A stretch of 64,000 bases of DNA, taken from assembly GCA_963787375.1 (NCBI GenBank), contig CAWBCR010000013.1:310001-374000 (forward strand), written 5' to 3'. Positions 26,459 through 33,718 of this stretch are shown piece by piece; position 1 is the stretch's first letter, and every line of letters begins with the position of its first letter. Made by a program: the position numbers and the translations under genes. Source of the DNA: CAWBCR01 sp963787375 (GTDB lineage: Bacteria; Chloroflexota; Anaerolineae; Aggregatilineales; UBA3940). Below the pieces are notes generated by a model, which searched no databases, had not been told where the DNA came from, and saw only the letters and a list, made by a program, of their open reading frames with translations.

Positions 26459-28702
26459 ATGAGCACTCAGACAACAGTCGGAACAGCAGAATCCAAGACG
26501 CGCTTCCAGCGCTTCTGGCGCGGGCTGCGGCTGGTTCTGCTCGCCGTGTTGTTCCTGGGCGGGACGATGGCGATCCTGCTGTTCCCGATTTTGCCGGGGC
26601 GCGCGCCGTACGACCTGAAGGTCGGGGATGTGGCCCCGGAGGACATCAGCGCACCGCGCGAGATCAGCTACGTGAGCCAACTCGAGACCAGCGCGGCGCA
26701 GCAGGCGGCAGCGGCTCAGGTGGCCGACATCTACGATACGCCCGACCCGCGCGTAGGCCGCCAGCAGGTGCGCAAGGCGCGGCAGATCATGGACTTCGTG
26801 CAGGACGTGCGGGCCGATGCCTACGCTGATACCGCGCTCAAAGACAGCTACCTGGCGATGATCAACGCGCTCAACCTGACTCCGGAGATGGCCAACCAAC
26901 TGCTGCAGATCAGCGATGCGCAGTTCCAGCAGATTTCAACCGAAGTCGTGGCGCTGATCGAAGAGGCAATGAGCGGGCCGGTGCGTGAAGGGCACGTCGA
27001 GGACGTCACCAGCCGGCTTGAGCTGAAGGTCAGCCCCGACATGCCGGAAGACCTGATTCCGCTGACGGTCGGCATCGCCAAAGACCTGATCGTGCCCAAC
27101 AGCGTGCTCAACGTGGCGGCGACCGAGGCAGCCCGCCAGCAGGCCGTCGCCAGCGTGCCGGACATCCGGCGCAATTACCAGCCGGGCGAGGTCGTGGTGC
27201 GCGCCGGGCAGCGCGTCGACGCGACCGACATCGAGGCGTTGGGGATGCTGGGGCTGGCCGTCGAGAAGCTGACGTGGCAGCGGGTGGCGTCAATTGCGCT
27301 GCTGAGCCTGCTGAGCACGCTGCTGCTGGCGGTGTTCCTCGGCGCGTACGAAACCACGTGGCTGGATGAGCCCATCCACCTGCTGCTGATGGTCGTGCTG
27401 TTCCTGCTGTTTCTGATCGGCGCGCAGATCATGGTGCCGGGCCAACGCACGCTGGCTTACCTGTTCCCGGCTGCGGCGCTGATCATGGGCGTGACGGCGC
27501 TGGTGGGGCCGGAGTTTGCCGCGCTGATAGCCGTAATCCTGGCTCTGCTGTGCGGGTACCTGGCGAACAACTCGCTGGAAGTGACGGCCTACGTGGGCGT
27601 GTCGTCGCTGCTGGCGGCGGGCAGCCTGCGGCGGACGACGCGGCTGAACTCATTCTTCGTCTCAGGGCTGATCGCGGCGCTGGGCGGGCTGGCGACGCTG
27701 CTGGCGTTCCAGATCCCGAGCTACATCGACACCGTGCGGCTGACACAGCTTGTCGGGGAGGCGGCGATCAACGGGCTGATGTCGGCGGGGCTGGCGCTGG
27801 CGATCCTGTTCGTGGTGGGCAGCCTGACGGGCATCACCACCAGCCTGCGGCTGATCGACCTGATGCGGCCCGATCACCCCTTGCAGCGGCGCTTGCAGCA
27901 GGAGGCGCTGGGCACCTATCAGCACACGCTGAGCGTCGCGAACCTGGTGGAGGCGGCGGCAGAAGCCATCGGCGCGGACAGCCTGCTGGCGCGCGTCGGG
28001 ACGCTGTACCACGACATCGGCAAGACGAACAACCCCGGCTTCTTCATCGAGAACCGTACCGAGGGCGGATCGGACCCGCACAAGGGATTAAGCCCGCTGG
28101 CCAGCGCGCGGATTATCAAGGCGCACGTCACGGACGGCGCCGAACTGGCGCAGCGCTACCGGCTGCCGCCGCGCGTGGCGGCGTTCATCACCGAGCATCA
28201 CGGCACGACGCCCATCGCCTATTTCCTGCACAGCGCACGTGAAGAGGCGCAGGCGGCGGGTATCGAACTGGACGAGAAGCCGTACTTCTACGACGGGCCG
28301 CGCCCGCGCAGCCCGGAGACGGCCATCCTGATGATCGCCGACGGCTGCGAAAGCGCAACTCGCGCCAACCGCCCAGCCAGCGCGGAAGAAGTCGAGGAGA
28401 TCGTGACGCGCATTATCCAGCAGCGGATCGACCTCAACCAGCTTGACAACTCCGGGCTGACGCTGACCCACATCAAGGTGATCAAGGACTCGATTGTCCG
28501 GACGCTCAAGGGTATGTACCACCCGCGCGTGAAGTATCCGGGCGACAAGCGCCCGGAGATGGAGGCCGGCAAGGTGGTGGTGCTGCCGGCGAGCAGCATG
28601 AAAGAGGTTGGGGAGAAGACAACGCCGAGCGCTGCAGAGGCGGAGCCGGGGACGACGCAAGGGGCAGCGCCGGGCCTTCCTGGTGAGGGCAAGGCGGAAT
28701 GA
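26459..28702 (+). CDS. 7TM-HD family c-di-AMP phosphodiesterase-like protein (PgpH type)
   Basis: 747 residues. A first transmembrane helix (about 23-44) is followed by an extracytoplasmic 7TMR-HDED domain (about 50-260, with VGDVAPEDISAPREISYVS and YQPGEVVVRAGQRVDATD). Then come six more helices (about 275-470) and an HD phosphohydrolase domain whose metal ligands lie in QHTLSVANL, TLYHDIGKT and ITEHHGTTP. PgpH-type enzymes hydrolyse c-di-AMP to pApA. The C-terminus is a Lys/Glu-rich tail. ATG 26459 begins the conserved part. It overlaps ybeY by four bases (ATGA), and this 7TM-HD, YbeY, DgkA order is common in Firmicutes and Chloroflexota. Confidence 0.93.
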   Translation: MSTQTTVGTAESKTRFQRFWRGLRLVLLAVLFLGGTMAILLFPILPGRAPYDLKVGDVAPEDISAPREISYVSQLETSAAQQAAAAQVADIYDTPDPRVGRQQVRKARQIMDFVQDVRADAYADTALKDSYLAMINALNLTPEMANQLLQISDAQFQQISTEVVALIEEAMSGPVREGHVEDVTSRLELKVSPDMPEDLIPLTVGIAKDLIVPNSVLNVAATEAARQQAVASVPDIRRNYQPGEVVVRAGQRVDATDIEALGMLGLAVEKLTWQRVASIALLSLLSTLLLAVFLGAYETTWLDEPIHLLLMVVLFLLFLIGAQIMVPGQRTLAYLFPAAALIMGVTALVGPEFAALIAVILALLCGYLANNSLEVTAYVGVSSLLAAGSLRRTTRLNSFFVSGLIAALGGLATLLAFQIPSYIDTVRLTQLVGEAAINGLMSAGLALAILFVVGSLTGITTSLRLIDLMRPDHPLQRRLQQEALGTYQHTLSVANLVEAAAEAIGADSLLARVGTLYHDIGKTNNPGFFIENRTEGGSDPHKGLSPLASARIIKAHVTDGAELAQRYRLPPRVAAFITEHHGTTPIAYFLHSAREEAQAAGIELDEKPYFYDGPRPRSPETAILMIADGCESATRANRPASAEEVEEIVTRIIQQRIDLNQLDNSGLTLTHIKVIKDSIVRTLKGMYHPRVKYPGDKRPEMEAGKVVVLPASSMKEVGEKTTPSAAEAEPGTTQGAAPGLPGEGKAE

Positions 28703-29166
28703 GCGATGCAGAATTTACCGTCTACGTGAACGTCGAGGGTGACTACGCCGTCGAAGATGGGGCACTGCAGGACGCGGCGTGGCAGGTGCTGCAACTGACC
28801 CAGACCGCCGCGCCGTGCGCGATGACGATCACGCTGACCAGCGGCGACCAGATTCGGGCGCTCAACGCCGAGTTCGCGGGCAACGACTACGAAACGGATG
28901 TCCTGTCGTTCCCGGTGGAGGACGACCCGTACGCCGTCGAGCCGGGCGAGCCGCCGTATATCGGCGACGTGGTGATCGCCCACCCGGTGGCAGTCGAACA
29001 GGCGCGGGCGCGGGGGCACACGGTGACGCGCGAGCTGCAAACGCTGACCATCCATGGGACGCTGCACCTGCTGGGCTTCGACCACCAGACGCCGGAGCAG
29101 CAAGCCGAGATGTGGGCCTACGAGTCGGCGGCGATGGACGCGGTACGGTCGGCGGGCGCGGAGTAG
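28699..29166 (+). CDS. ybeY: Endoribonuclease YbeY
   Basis: 155 residues. It carries the metal-binding motif HGTLHLLGFDH (H-x3-H-x5-H, around residue 117), preceded by NDYETDVLSFPVEDD and IGDVVIAHPVAVEQA. YbeY is needed for 16S rRNA 3'-end maturation and ribosome quality control. An ATGA overlap with the 7TM-HD gene and a two-base gap to the kinase gene show a three-gene operon. The protein is free of frameshifts. Confidence 0.96.
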   Translation: MSDAEFTVYVNVEGDYAVEDGALQDAAWQVLQLTQTAAPCAMTITLTSGDQIRALNAEFAGNDYETDVLSFPVEDDPYAVEPGEPPYIGDVVIAHPVAVEQARARGHTVTRELQTLTIHGTLHLLGFDHQTPEQQAEMWAYESAAMDAVRSAGAE

Positions 29167-29168
29167 AC

Positions 29169-29585
29169 ATGCACGACCCTGTGGGTAGTCCTTCCTCTCT
29201 ACAAAGAAGCAGCAATCGCATTGACAGCTTCCGGCACGCGTTCGCGGGGGTGTGGTACGTATTGCGTACGCAGCGCAACGCGTGGATCCACGGCGCGTTC
29301 AGCGTGGCGGCGGTGATCGTCGGCGCGTGGCTGGGCCTGAAGCCGGACGCGTGGGCGCTGATCGCGTTCGCGATCGGGCTGGTGTGGGTGACGGAGATCA
29401 CCAACACGGCCATCGAGGCCGCGATTGACCTGGCCAGCCCGGCAATTCACCCGCTGGCCAAAGTGGGCAAAGACGCGGCAGCGGCGGCGGTGCTGGTTGG
29501 CGCTGGGACGGCGGTGGCCGTGGGGCTGCTGGTGCTCGGCCCGCCACTGGTGGCGCGGGTGGCGGGGATGATCGGGGCGAGGTAA
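29169..29585 (+). CDS. dgkA: Undecaprenol/diacylglycerol kinase
   Basis: 138 residues from ATG 29169. It has the three-helix DgkA fold: an amphipathic N-terminal helix (RIDSFRHAFAGVWYVLRTQRNAWIHG) and membrane helices, with the catalytic ETNTAIEAAID-like motif (ITNTAIEAAIDL) and KVGKDAAAAAVL near the end. In Gram-positive-type bacteria this class phosphorylates undecaprenol to feed peptidoglycan lipid carrier recycling. It follows ybeY by two bases. A pair of purine-rich repeats and a hairpin lie downstream. Confidence 0.93.
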   Translation: MHDPVGSPSSLQRSSNRIDSFRHAFAGVWYVLRTQRNAWIHGAFSVAAVIVGAWLGLKPDAWALIAFAIGLVWVTEITNTAIEAAIDLASPAIHPLAKVGKDAAAAAVLVGAGTAVAVGLLVLGPPLVARVAGMIGAR

Positions 29586-29594
29586 GAGGAGAAG

Positions 29595-29670
29595 ATTCAC
29601 CGCAAAGGCGCGAAGGGCGCAAAGGAAGAAAAGAAAGACTAACCGCAGAGAACGCGGAGAGCGCAGAGGA
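29595..29670 (+). repeat. A-type plus B-type purine-rich repeat pair
   Basis: A-type (29595) and B-type (29637) copies in tandem, plus-strand orientation. A further partial B-like tail (GCGAACACCGGAGGGCGAAG) follows. Confidence 0.85.
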
Positions 29671-29724
29671 AGAAAAGAAAGGCGAACACCGGAGGGCGAA
29701 GAGGAAGAATCGGTGGGAGGAGGC

Positions 29725-29758
29725 AAACGCCTCTGGGATAGACCAGAGGTGTTCGTTT
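29725..29758 (+). terminator. Hairpin terminator after the kinase operon
   Basis: The stem AAACGCCTCTGG/CCAGAGGTGTT (one G-T pair) encloses GATAGA and is followed by CGTTTAT. A short T run makes it a moderate intrinsic terminator. Confidence 0.65.
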
Positions 29759-29849
29759 ATCTGGCGGGTGTGATCGTTCGTGTCACAGCGATGGGCGATA
29801 ATAAAGCCATCTCAACGGGATGGGCACGAGCGACGAAGGGCGGGCAAGC

Positions 29850-30794
29850 ATGAAGGACAGAAGGGACCAATCCTACCGGCGCTACCTGGCGTATCACAAT
29901 TACCTGGACGGGACGGCGCGGCTGATCGAGGAGCTGTATCCGACGGACAATGACCTGGTGCGCACGATGGCGGTGCTGCCCGGCTGGCAGGCGATCCGCC
30001 GGGAGGCGCGCGGCGACCTGGGCGGCGCGGCAGCGGCGCTGCGCAACGCGTGGTACACCGAAGTGATGATGGACCAGGTGCTGGGCTACGAAGGAGCTTT
30101 CCCGTTCGTCGTGCCGTGGTCGATGGTGCACGCCTATTTCGCCATTAACCGGGCGATGTGGGCTTACTTCATGGTGAGCCAGGAGATGATGCCGACCAGC
30201 CACGGGGCAGGGCTGCACGTCATCGGCACGATGCTGCGCGGCGAGCACAGCGCGTTCCCCGCGCCGTGGCGCTGCACGCTCGACGGCGACCCCAACGTGA
30301 AGATGGTCACGCTGACGCACGCCGGGTGCGGCGAAGTGACGCTCAAGAACCCGCTGGCGGCGCACGCCGACCCCTGGCAAAATTACGGGCTGATGCTGCG
30401 CACGACGCGCCAGCGGCAGCTTGAGGCGAAGATCGCGGCGTGGAAGAAACACAGCGGCAGCAGCCGTATCATGAAGGCACAGCGGGCAGACCTGGTGGCG
30501 CACGTGATGCCGACCACGCTGTTCGACGCGCTGTACCGTATGCGGCGGCGCTCGAACTACCAGGACAGCAACTCGTTCATCTTTAGCGGGGTGAAAGTCG
30601 AGACCACGCAGGCGCTGCACGGCGCGCTGCTGGCGCTGGTCGACACGACGCTGCTGGTGTTCGAGAGCCTGATCAGCCGGACGACGCCTGCCGGCTGGCT
30701 CGAATCGGTGGGGGAGGCGTTTGTGGAAGCCAGCGGCCCGGCAGCGGCAGGGCGGATCGGCGCGCGGCTGGACGCGCTGCGCGCGGCGGGGTGA
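29850..30794 (+). CDS. Conserved protein of unknown function, helical
   Basis: 314 residues from ATG 29850. Predicted mostly alpha-helical, with Tyr/Arg-rich N-terminus (YRRYLAYHNYLDGTARLIEELYP) and a central segment with aromatic clusters (MVHAYFAINRAMWAYFMVSQEM, PAPWRCTLDGDP). No signal peptide, membrane helix or known motif was found, and I do not recognise the family. The start could also be at 29820. It lies alone between a terminator and the next promoter, so it is probably a single-gene unit. No cysteine-rich or catalytic motif stands out, apart from the single Cys in HAGCGEV. Confidence 0.7.
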   Translation: MKDRRDQSYRRYLAYHNYLDGTARLIEELYPTDNDLVRTMAVLPGWQAIRREARGDLGGAAAALRNAWYTEVMMDQVLGYEGAFPFVVPWSMVHAYFAINRAMWAYFMVSQEMMPTSHGAGLHVIGTMLRGEHSAFPAPWRCTLDGDPNVKMVTLTHAGCGEVTLKNPLAAHADPWQNYGLMLRTTRQRQLEAKIAAWKKHSGSSRIMKAQRADLVAHVMPTTLFDALYRMRRRSNYQDSNSFIFSGVKVETTQALHGALLALVDTTLLVFESLISRTTPAGWLESVGEAFVEASGPAAAGRIGARLDALRAAG

Positions 30795-30821
30795 TCGCCA
30801 GGGCTGCGCAAAAGCACAGAA

Positions 30822-30850
30822 TTCACATCGGCGGTATGATGTGATACGAT
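30822..30850 (+). promoter_or_regulatory. Promoter of the epimerase-like gene
   Basis: TTCACA (30822-30827) and TACGAT (30845-30850), 17-base spacing, about 57 bases before the GTG. An AT-rich, partly palindromic stretch (ATTCATGATTGAATTATCG) follows. Confidence 0.65.
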
Positions 30851-30906
30851 AATAGCATTCATGATTGAATTATCGATTACTACTGCCTCGTGAAATGGAG
30901 CGCATC

Positions 30907-31860
30907 GTGAGAATCTTCGTTACAGGGGCGACGAGCGTGCTGGGCCGCGCGACCATTCAGGAACTGGTATCGCACGGGCACAGTGTGTCCGGGCTGGCCC
31001 GCACCGACGCCAGCCGCGCGATGCTGCACGCCATGCAGGTGGTCCCGGTTGCCGGGCAGGGACACGACGCCGACGCGCTGGCCGAGGCGCTGTACGGCAT
31101 GGACGCGATCCTGCACCTGGCGACGGGCCTGCCGGCCACCCCCGATGCAGTGGAAGATCGCTGGCCGCAGCGCGACGAGGTGATCGTCGGGATGCTGCGC
31201 ACGCTGCTGGCTGCCAGCGAAATGGACGCGGTGCGCACGGTGGTCTTTCCCAGCTTCTGCGCGGTGTATGGCGATCACGGCGACGAATGGGTCGACGAAC
31301 GGGCGGCGCTCAACGATAACCCGTACGCGCTGCCGTACCTGGAGGCCGAGAACCTGCTGCTCGACTCGACTGACGCGGGGCGGTCGGTGGGGGTGGTGCT
31401 GCGAATGGGGCTGCTGTACGGGCCCGACTCGCCAAGCACGCACGGGCTGCTGTACGCCATCAAGCGCGGGCAAGCGCCTATCCTGAGCGGCGGCCAGATG
31501 TACTGGCCGATGATCCACATGGCCGACGCAGCGCAGGCGCTGCGGCTGGCTGCGGAGCAGTCGCCGGGGGGCGCGATCTTTAACGTGTGCGACGATCAGC
31601 CGGTGCGGCAGTCCATCCTGTACGAAAGCCTGGCCGAACAACTTGGCGCGCCGCCGCCGCAGAGCGTGATCGCGGCCCAGACCGGCGATCTGCGGGCCGG
31701 GCTGCTGAACCCATTCAAGGGGTACGTCAAACTTGAGTCCCTGCAGCTTTCGATACGGATGGTGAATGAGGCACTGAAGATGTACCTGGGGATGCGTCTG
31801 CGCTACCCGACCTGGGAAGAGGGTTTCTATGACACACTGAAGCAGGTGCAGACGGTGTAG
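30907..31860 (+). CDS. NAD(P)-dependent epimerase/dehydratase-like SDR protein, active-site Lys replaced
   Basis: 317 residues from GTG 30907 (GGAG seven bases upstream; ATG 30895 is an alternative). An extended short-chain dehydrogenase: the Rossmann motif is GATSVLGRA, with Ser in place of the middle Gly; then HLATG, FPSFCAVYGDHG and a Tyr in NPYALPYLEAE. In active epimerases this Tyr is followed at i+4 by Lys; here the position is Glu. The catalytic Tyr-Lys pair is therefore incomplete and the protein may bind a nucleotide sugar without turning it over. Context gives no pathway. A good terminator follows. Confidence 0.82.
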   Translation: MRIFVTGATSVLGRATIQELVSHGHSVSGLARTDASRAMLHAMQVVPVAGQGHDADALAEALYGMDAILHLATGLPATPDAVEDRWPQRDEVIVGMLRTLLAASEMDAVRTVVFPSFCAVYGDHGDEWVDERAALNDNPYALPYLEAENLLLDSTDAGRSVGVVLRMGLLYGPDSPSTHGLLYAIKRGQAPILSGGQMYWPMIHMADAAQALRLAAEQSPGGAIFNVCDDQPVRQSILYESLAEQLGAPPPQSVIAAQTGDLRAGLLNPFKGYVKLESLQLSIRMVNEALKMYLGMRLRYPTWEEGFYDTLKQVQTV

Positions 31861-31886
31861 ATCGGCAATCTTTAACTTTGCCATTC

Positions 31887-31925
31887 AGGGGATGTCGACC
31901 CAAGAGTCGGCATCCCCTTTTTGTT
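31887..31925 (+). terminator. Intrinsic terminator after the epimerase-like gene
   Basis: The stem AGGGGATG...CATCCCCT with an inner CGAC/GTCG pairing, followed by TTTTTG. Confidence 0.88.
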
Positions 31926-31952
31926 TCGGCCCCCTCCCCGGGGCGGCCACGA

Positions 31953-32618
31953 CTAAGGGCCGGGCGTCAGCGACTGGATGACGAACTCGTAGTCGGGAGC
32001 GAGGCGCAGCCACGCGCCGCTGGACGCTTCGGCGTCGGCGGAGCCCTCCGGGCCGTGGCCCAGAACAACGTAGGCGTGGTCGGTTAGGGCCAGCACGGCG
32101 ACCATCAGGCGCTCGTTCATCAGGTAATATGCGCCAGTACTGACGCGGACGGTGCGGCCCTCGCGGGTGGTCAGCGGGCGCGACGGCTCGAAGCTGCCGT
32201 CTTCGGACAGCGCGCCGAGGTACGCGTCGAGCAGATCACCGGCGGACAGACCGGGGTGATAGTCGATGCCCCACGCAGCCCCGGTGTCGACGTTGAGCAG
32301 ACCGACCTCCATCCAGGCGTCGCCGGACAGGTCACGCAGGTCGAGGCGGGCGGGCGTCGGCGCGGTGACGGTCCACGCGGCGGGATGGTACAGCGTGAGG
32401 GCCATCGAGGCGCTGGTGTAGGGCTCCCAGCCAGGCGGAATATCGGGTGTGGGCGACGGGTCAGGCGTCGGGGTGGGCAGCGGCGTCGGATCGGCGGGGG
32501 TGACGGTGAAGAGCCCGGCAGGGGCAGTGGGCAGCGTGGGCGCGCTCACGCCGGGGAAGTTGCAGGCGGCGAGCAGCAGGGCGATCAACAGGGCGGCGGG
32601 CAGGCGTCGATGAGACAT
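31953..32618 (-). CDS. Lipoprotein with PsbP/LpqN-like globular domain
   Basis: 221 residues from ATG 32618 (MSHRRLPAALLIALLLAAC). The signal peptide ends with lipobox LLAAC (Cys19). A Thr/Pro linker (about 35-60) leads to a 150-residue domain with the pattern WEPYTSASMALTLYHPAAWTV near its start and GRTVRVSTGAYYLMNERLMVAVLALTDHAYVVLGHG later. This resembles the PsbP-like fold used by small lipoproteins in several phyla. Function unknown. A TATAAT box lies only seven bases before the ATG, so the mRNA probably has no leader. Upstream in-frame codons are excluded by that and by the lack of signal-peptide character. Confidence 0.75.
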   Translation of the reverse strand: MSHRRLPAALLIALLLAACNFPGVSAPTLPTAPAGLFTVTPADPTPLPTPTPDPSPTPDIPPGWEPYTSASMALTLYHPAAWTVTAPTPARLDLRDLSGDAWMEVGLLNVDTGAAWGIDYHPGLSAGDLLDAYLGALSEDGSFEPSRPLTTREGRTVRVSTGAYYLMNERLMVAVLALTDHAYVVLGHGPEGSADAEASSGAWLRLAPDYEFVIQSLTPGP

Positions 32619-32625
32619 GGGCAGC

Positions 32626-32631
32626 ATTATA
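32626..32631 (-). promoter_or_regulatory. -10 element TATAAT, leaderless lipoprotein transcript
   Basis: A perfect TATAAT on the minus strand, seven bases from the ATG at 32618. With transcription starting about seven bases downstream of the -10 box, translation would begin at or next to the 5' end. Confidence 0.65.
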
Positions 32632-32682
32632 CCGCAGGTGGCGAAAGACCGACGGCGGAGAGGCGGCGCGCGCTGCGCGCCA

Positions 32683-33546
32683 TCAGTCGACGAGATGGAC
32701 ATAGTCGCGCAGGGGCAGGCGCAGCAGGCCGACGACCATGTGGAACAGCGCAAACAATTCAATGCTAAAGGGCAGGTAGCCGCCATAGCCGAGGATGGGC
32801 ATCTCGAAGACGTGCAGGAAATCGACAAAGGGCACGTGATAGACCCACTGCGGATAGGAGAAGTAGTTCCACATCTCCCAGAAGAAAGCCGTGATCAGCA
32901 CGCCGACCCACAGCGCGAGGATCGGACGCCAGTCGCCGGAGGCGGTTGAGTCGACGAGCGCGCGGTTGCCGAACCACACGTTGAGCGGCTCGAAGATAAA
33001 CACCAGCGACAGCCACATGAATGGGAAACAGTAGCGCGGCCAGGCGAGCATCAGGGCCAGCATCAGCCAGCCGGCGGCAAACCCGGCGAGGGTCACCGCG
33101 CGGGTGGGCCGGATGATCGGCCCGCGCCCGATGCGCCGCAGCCAGCCGAATGACCCGGCCAACTCAGCAGTGCCGAAGACCGCCGGCATGACGGTCGAGA
33201 AGCTGATCGTCGCCAGCGCGACATACTGGCCGAAGGTGAAGAACTCGCGCCCGACGTAGACCCAGTTGTGAGTGCGCAGGTTGAGCGCCTCGAACAGCCA
33301 CCAGGCCGGGGCGGAGATCACAAACAGAGCAGCGTAGGCACGCGGGCTGCGGGTCGCCAGGGAGGTGCCTTTGCGGCGGTAGACGAGGCCGTCGACGGCG
33401 AGGGCGTAGCCCAGCCACAGCGGGAAGAACAAGAACTGCGTGCGCAGGCCGGGCAGCAGCCAGTTGAGCGGCCAGAACACGGCAACGAGCGCCAGACCGA
33501 TCCAGAAATGGGTGGGAAACGGGTGGGGCGTGCGGGTGTGAGCCAT
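32683..33546 (-). CDS. Multi-pass membrane protein, unknown function
   Basis: 287 residues from ATG 33546. About eight predicted membrane segments with many Trp, Phe and Tyr residues. Conspicuous motifs are AWWLFEALNLRTHNWVYVG in the middle, FEPLNVWFG, and a C-terminal EMWNYFSYPQWVYHVPF followed by FEMPILGYGGYLPFSIEL. I have a faint impression of similarity to lycopene-cyclase-like membrane domains but cannot support it, so I leave it unnamed. A TACACT box is seven bases upstream of the ATG, again suggesting a leaderless mRNA. Confidence 0.78.
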   Translation of the reverse strand: MAHTRTPHPFPTHFWIGLALVAVFWPLNWLLPGLRTQFLFFPLWLGYALAVDGLVYRRKGTSLATRSPRAYAALFVISAPAWWLFEALNLRTHNWVYVGREFFTFGQYVALATISFSTVMPAVFGTAELAGSFGWLRRIGRGPIIRPTRAVTLAGFAAGWLMLALMLAWPRYCFPFMWLSLVFIFEPLNVWFGNRALVDSTASGDWRPILALWVGVLITAFFWEMWNYFSYPQWVYHVPFVDFLHVFEMPILGYGGYLPFSIELFALFHMVVGLLRLPLRDYVHLVD

Positions 33547-33552
33547 GGGGAT

Positions 33553-33558
33553 AGTGTA
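33553..33558 (-). promoter_or_regulatory. -10 element TACACT, probable leaderless transcript
   Basis: TACACT on the minus strand, six bases from ATG 33546. No ribosome site fits between them. Confidence 0.5.
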
Positions 33559-33582
33559 ACGTAAAGGGGATGAAGATAACAC

Positions 33583-33665
33583 TCACCGCAAAGGCGCGAA
33601 GGGCGCAAAGGAAGAGAAAGAGAAGAAAGAAGATCAACCGCAGAAAACGTGGAGAGCGCAGAGGG
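33583..33665 (+). repeat. A-type plus B-type purine-rich repeat pair
   Basis: A-type (33583) and B-type (33634) copies, plus-strand orientation although both flanking genes are on the minus strand. Confidence 0.85.
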
Positions 33666-33679
33666 CGGAGAATAAAAGA

Positions 33680-33701
33680 GGGGCGCACATCGGTGCGCCC
33701 C
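33680..33701. repeat. Palindrome GGGGCGCAC-ATCG-GTGCGCCCC
   Basis: A perfect 9-bp stem. It shares the AGGGGCGC...GCGCCCCT frame with the palindrome at 47597 and is probably the same dispersed element. Confidence 0.75.
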
Positions 33702-33718
33702 TGCAAATGCCCGGAAGC

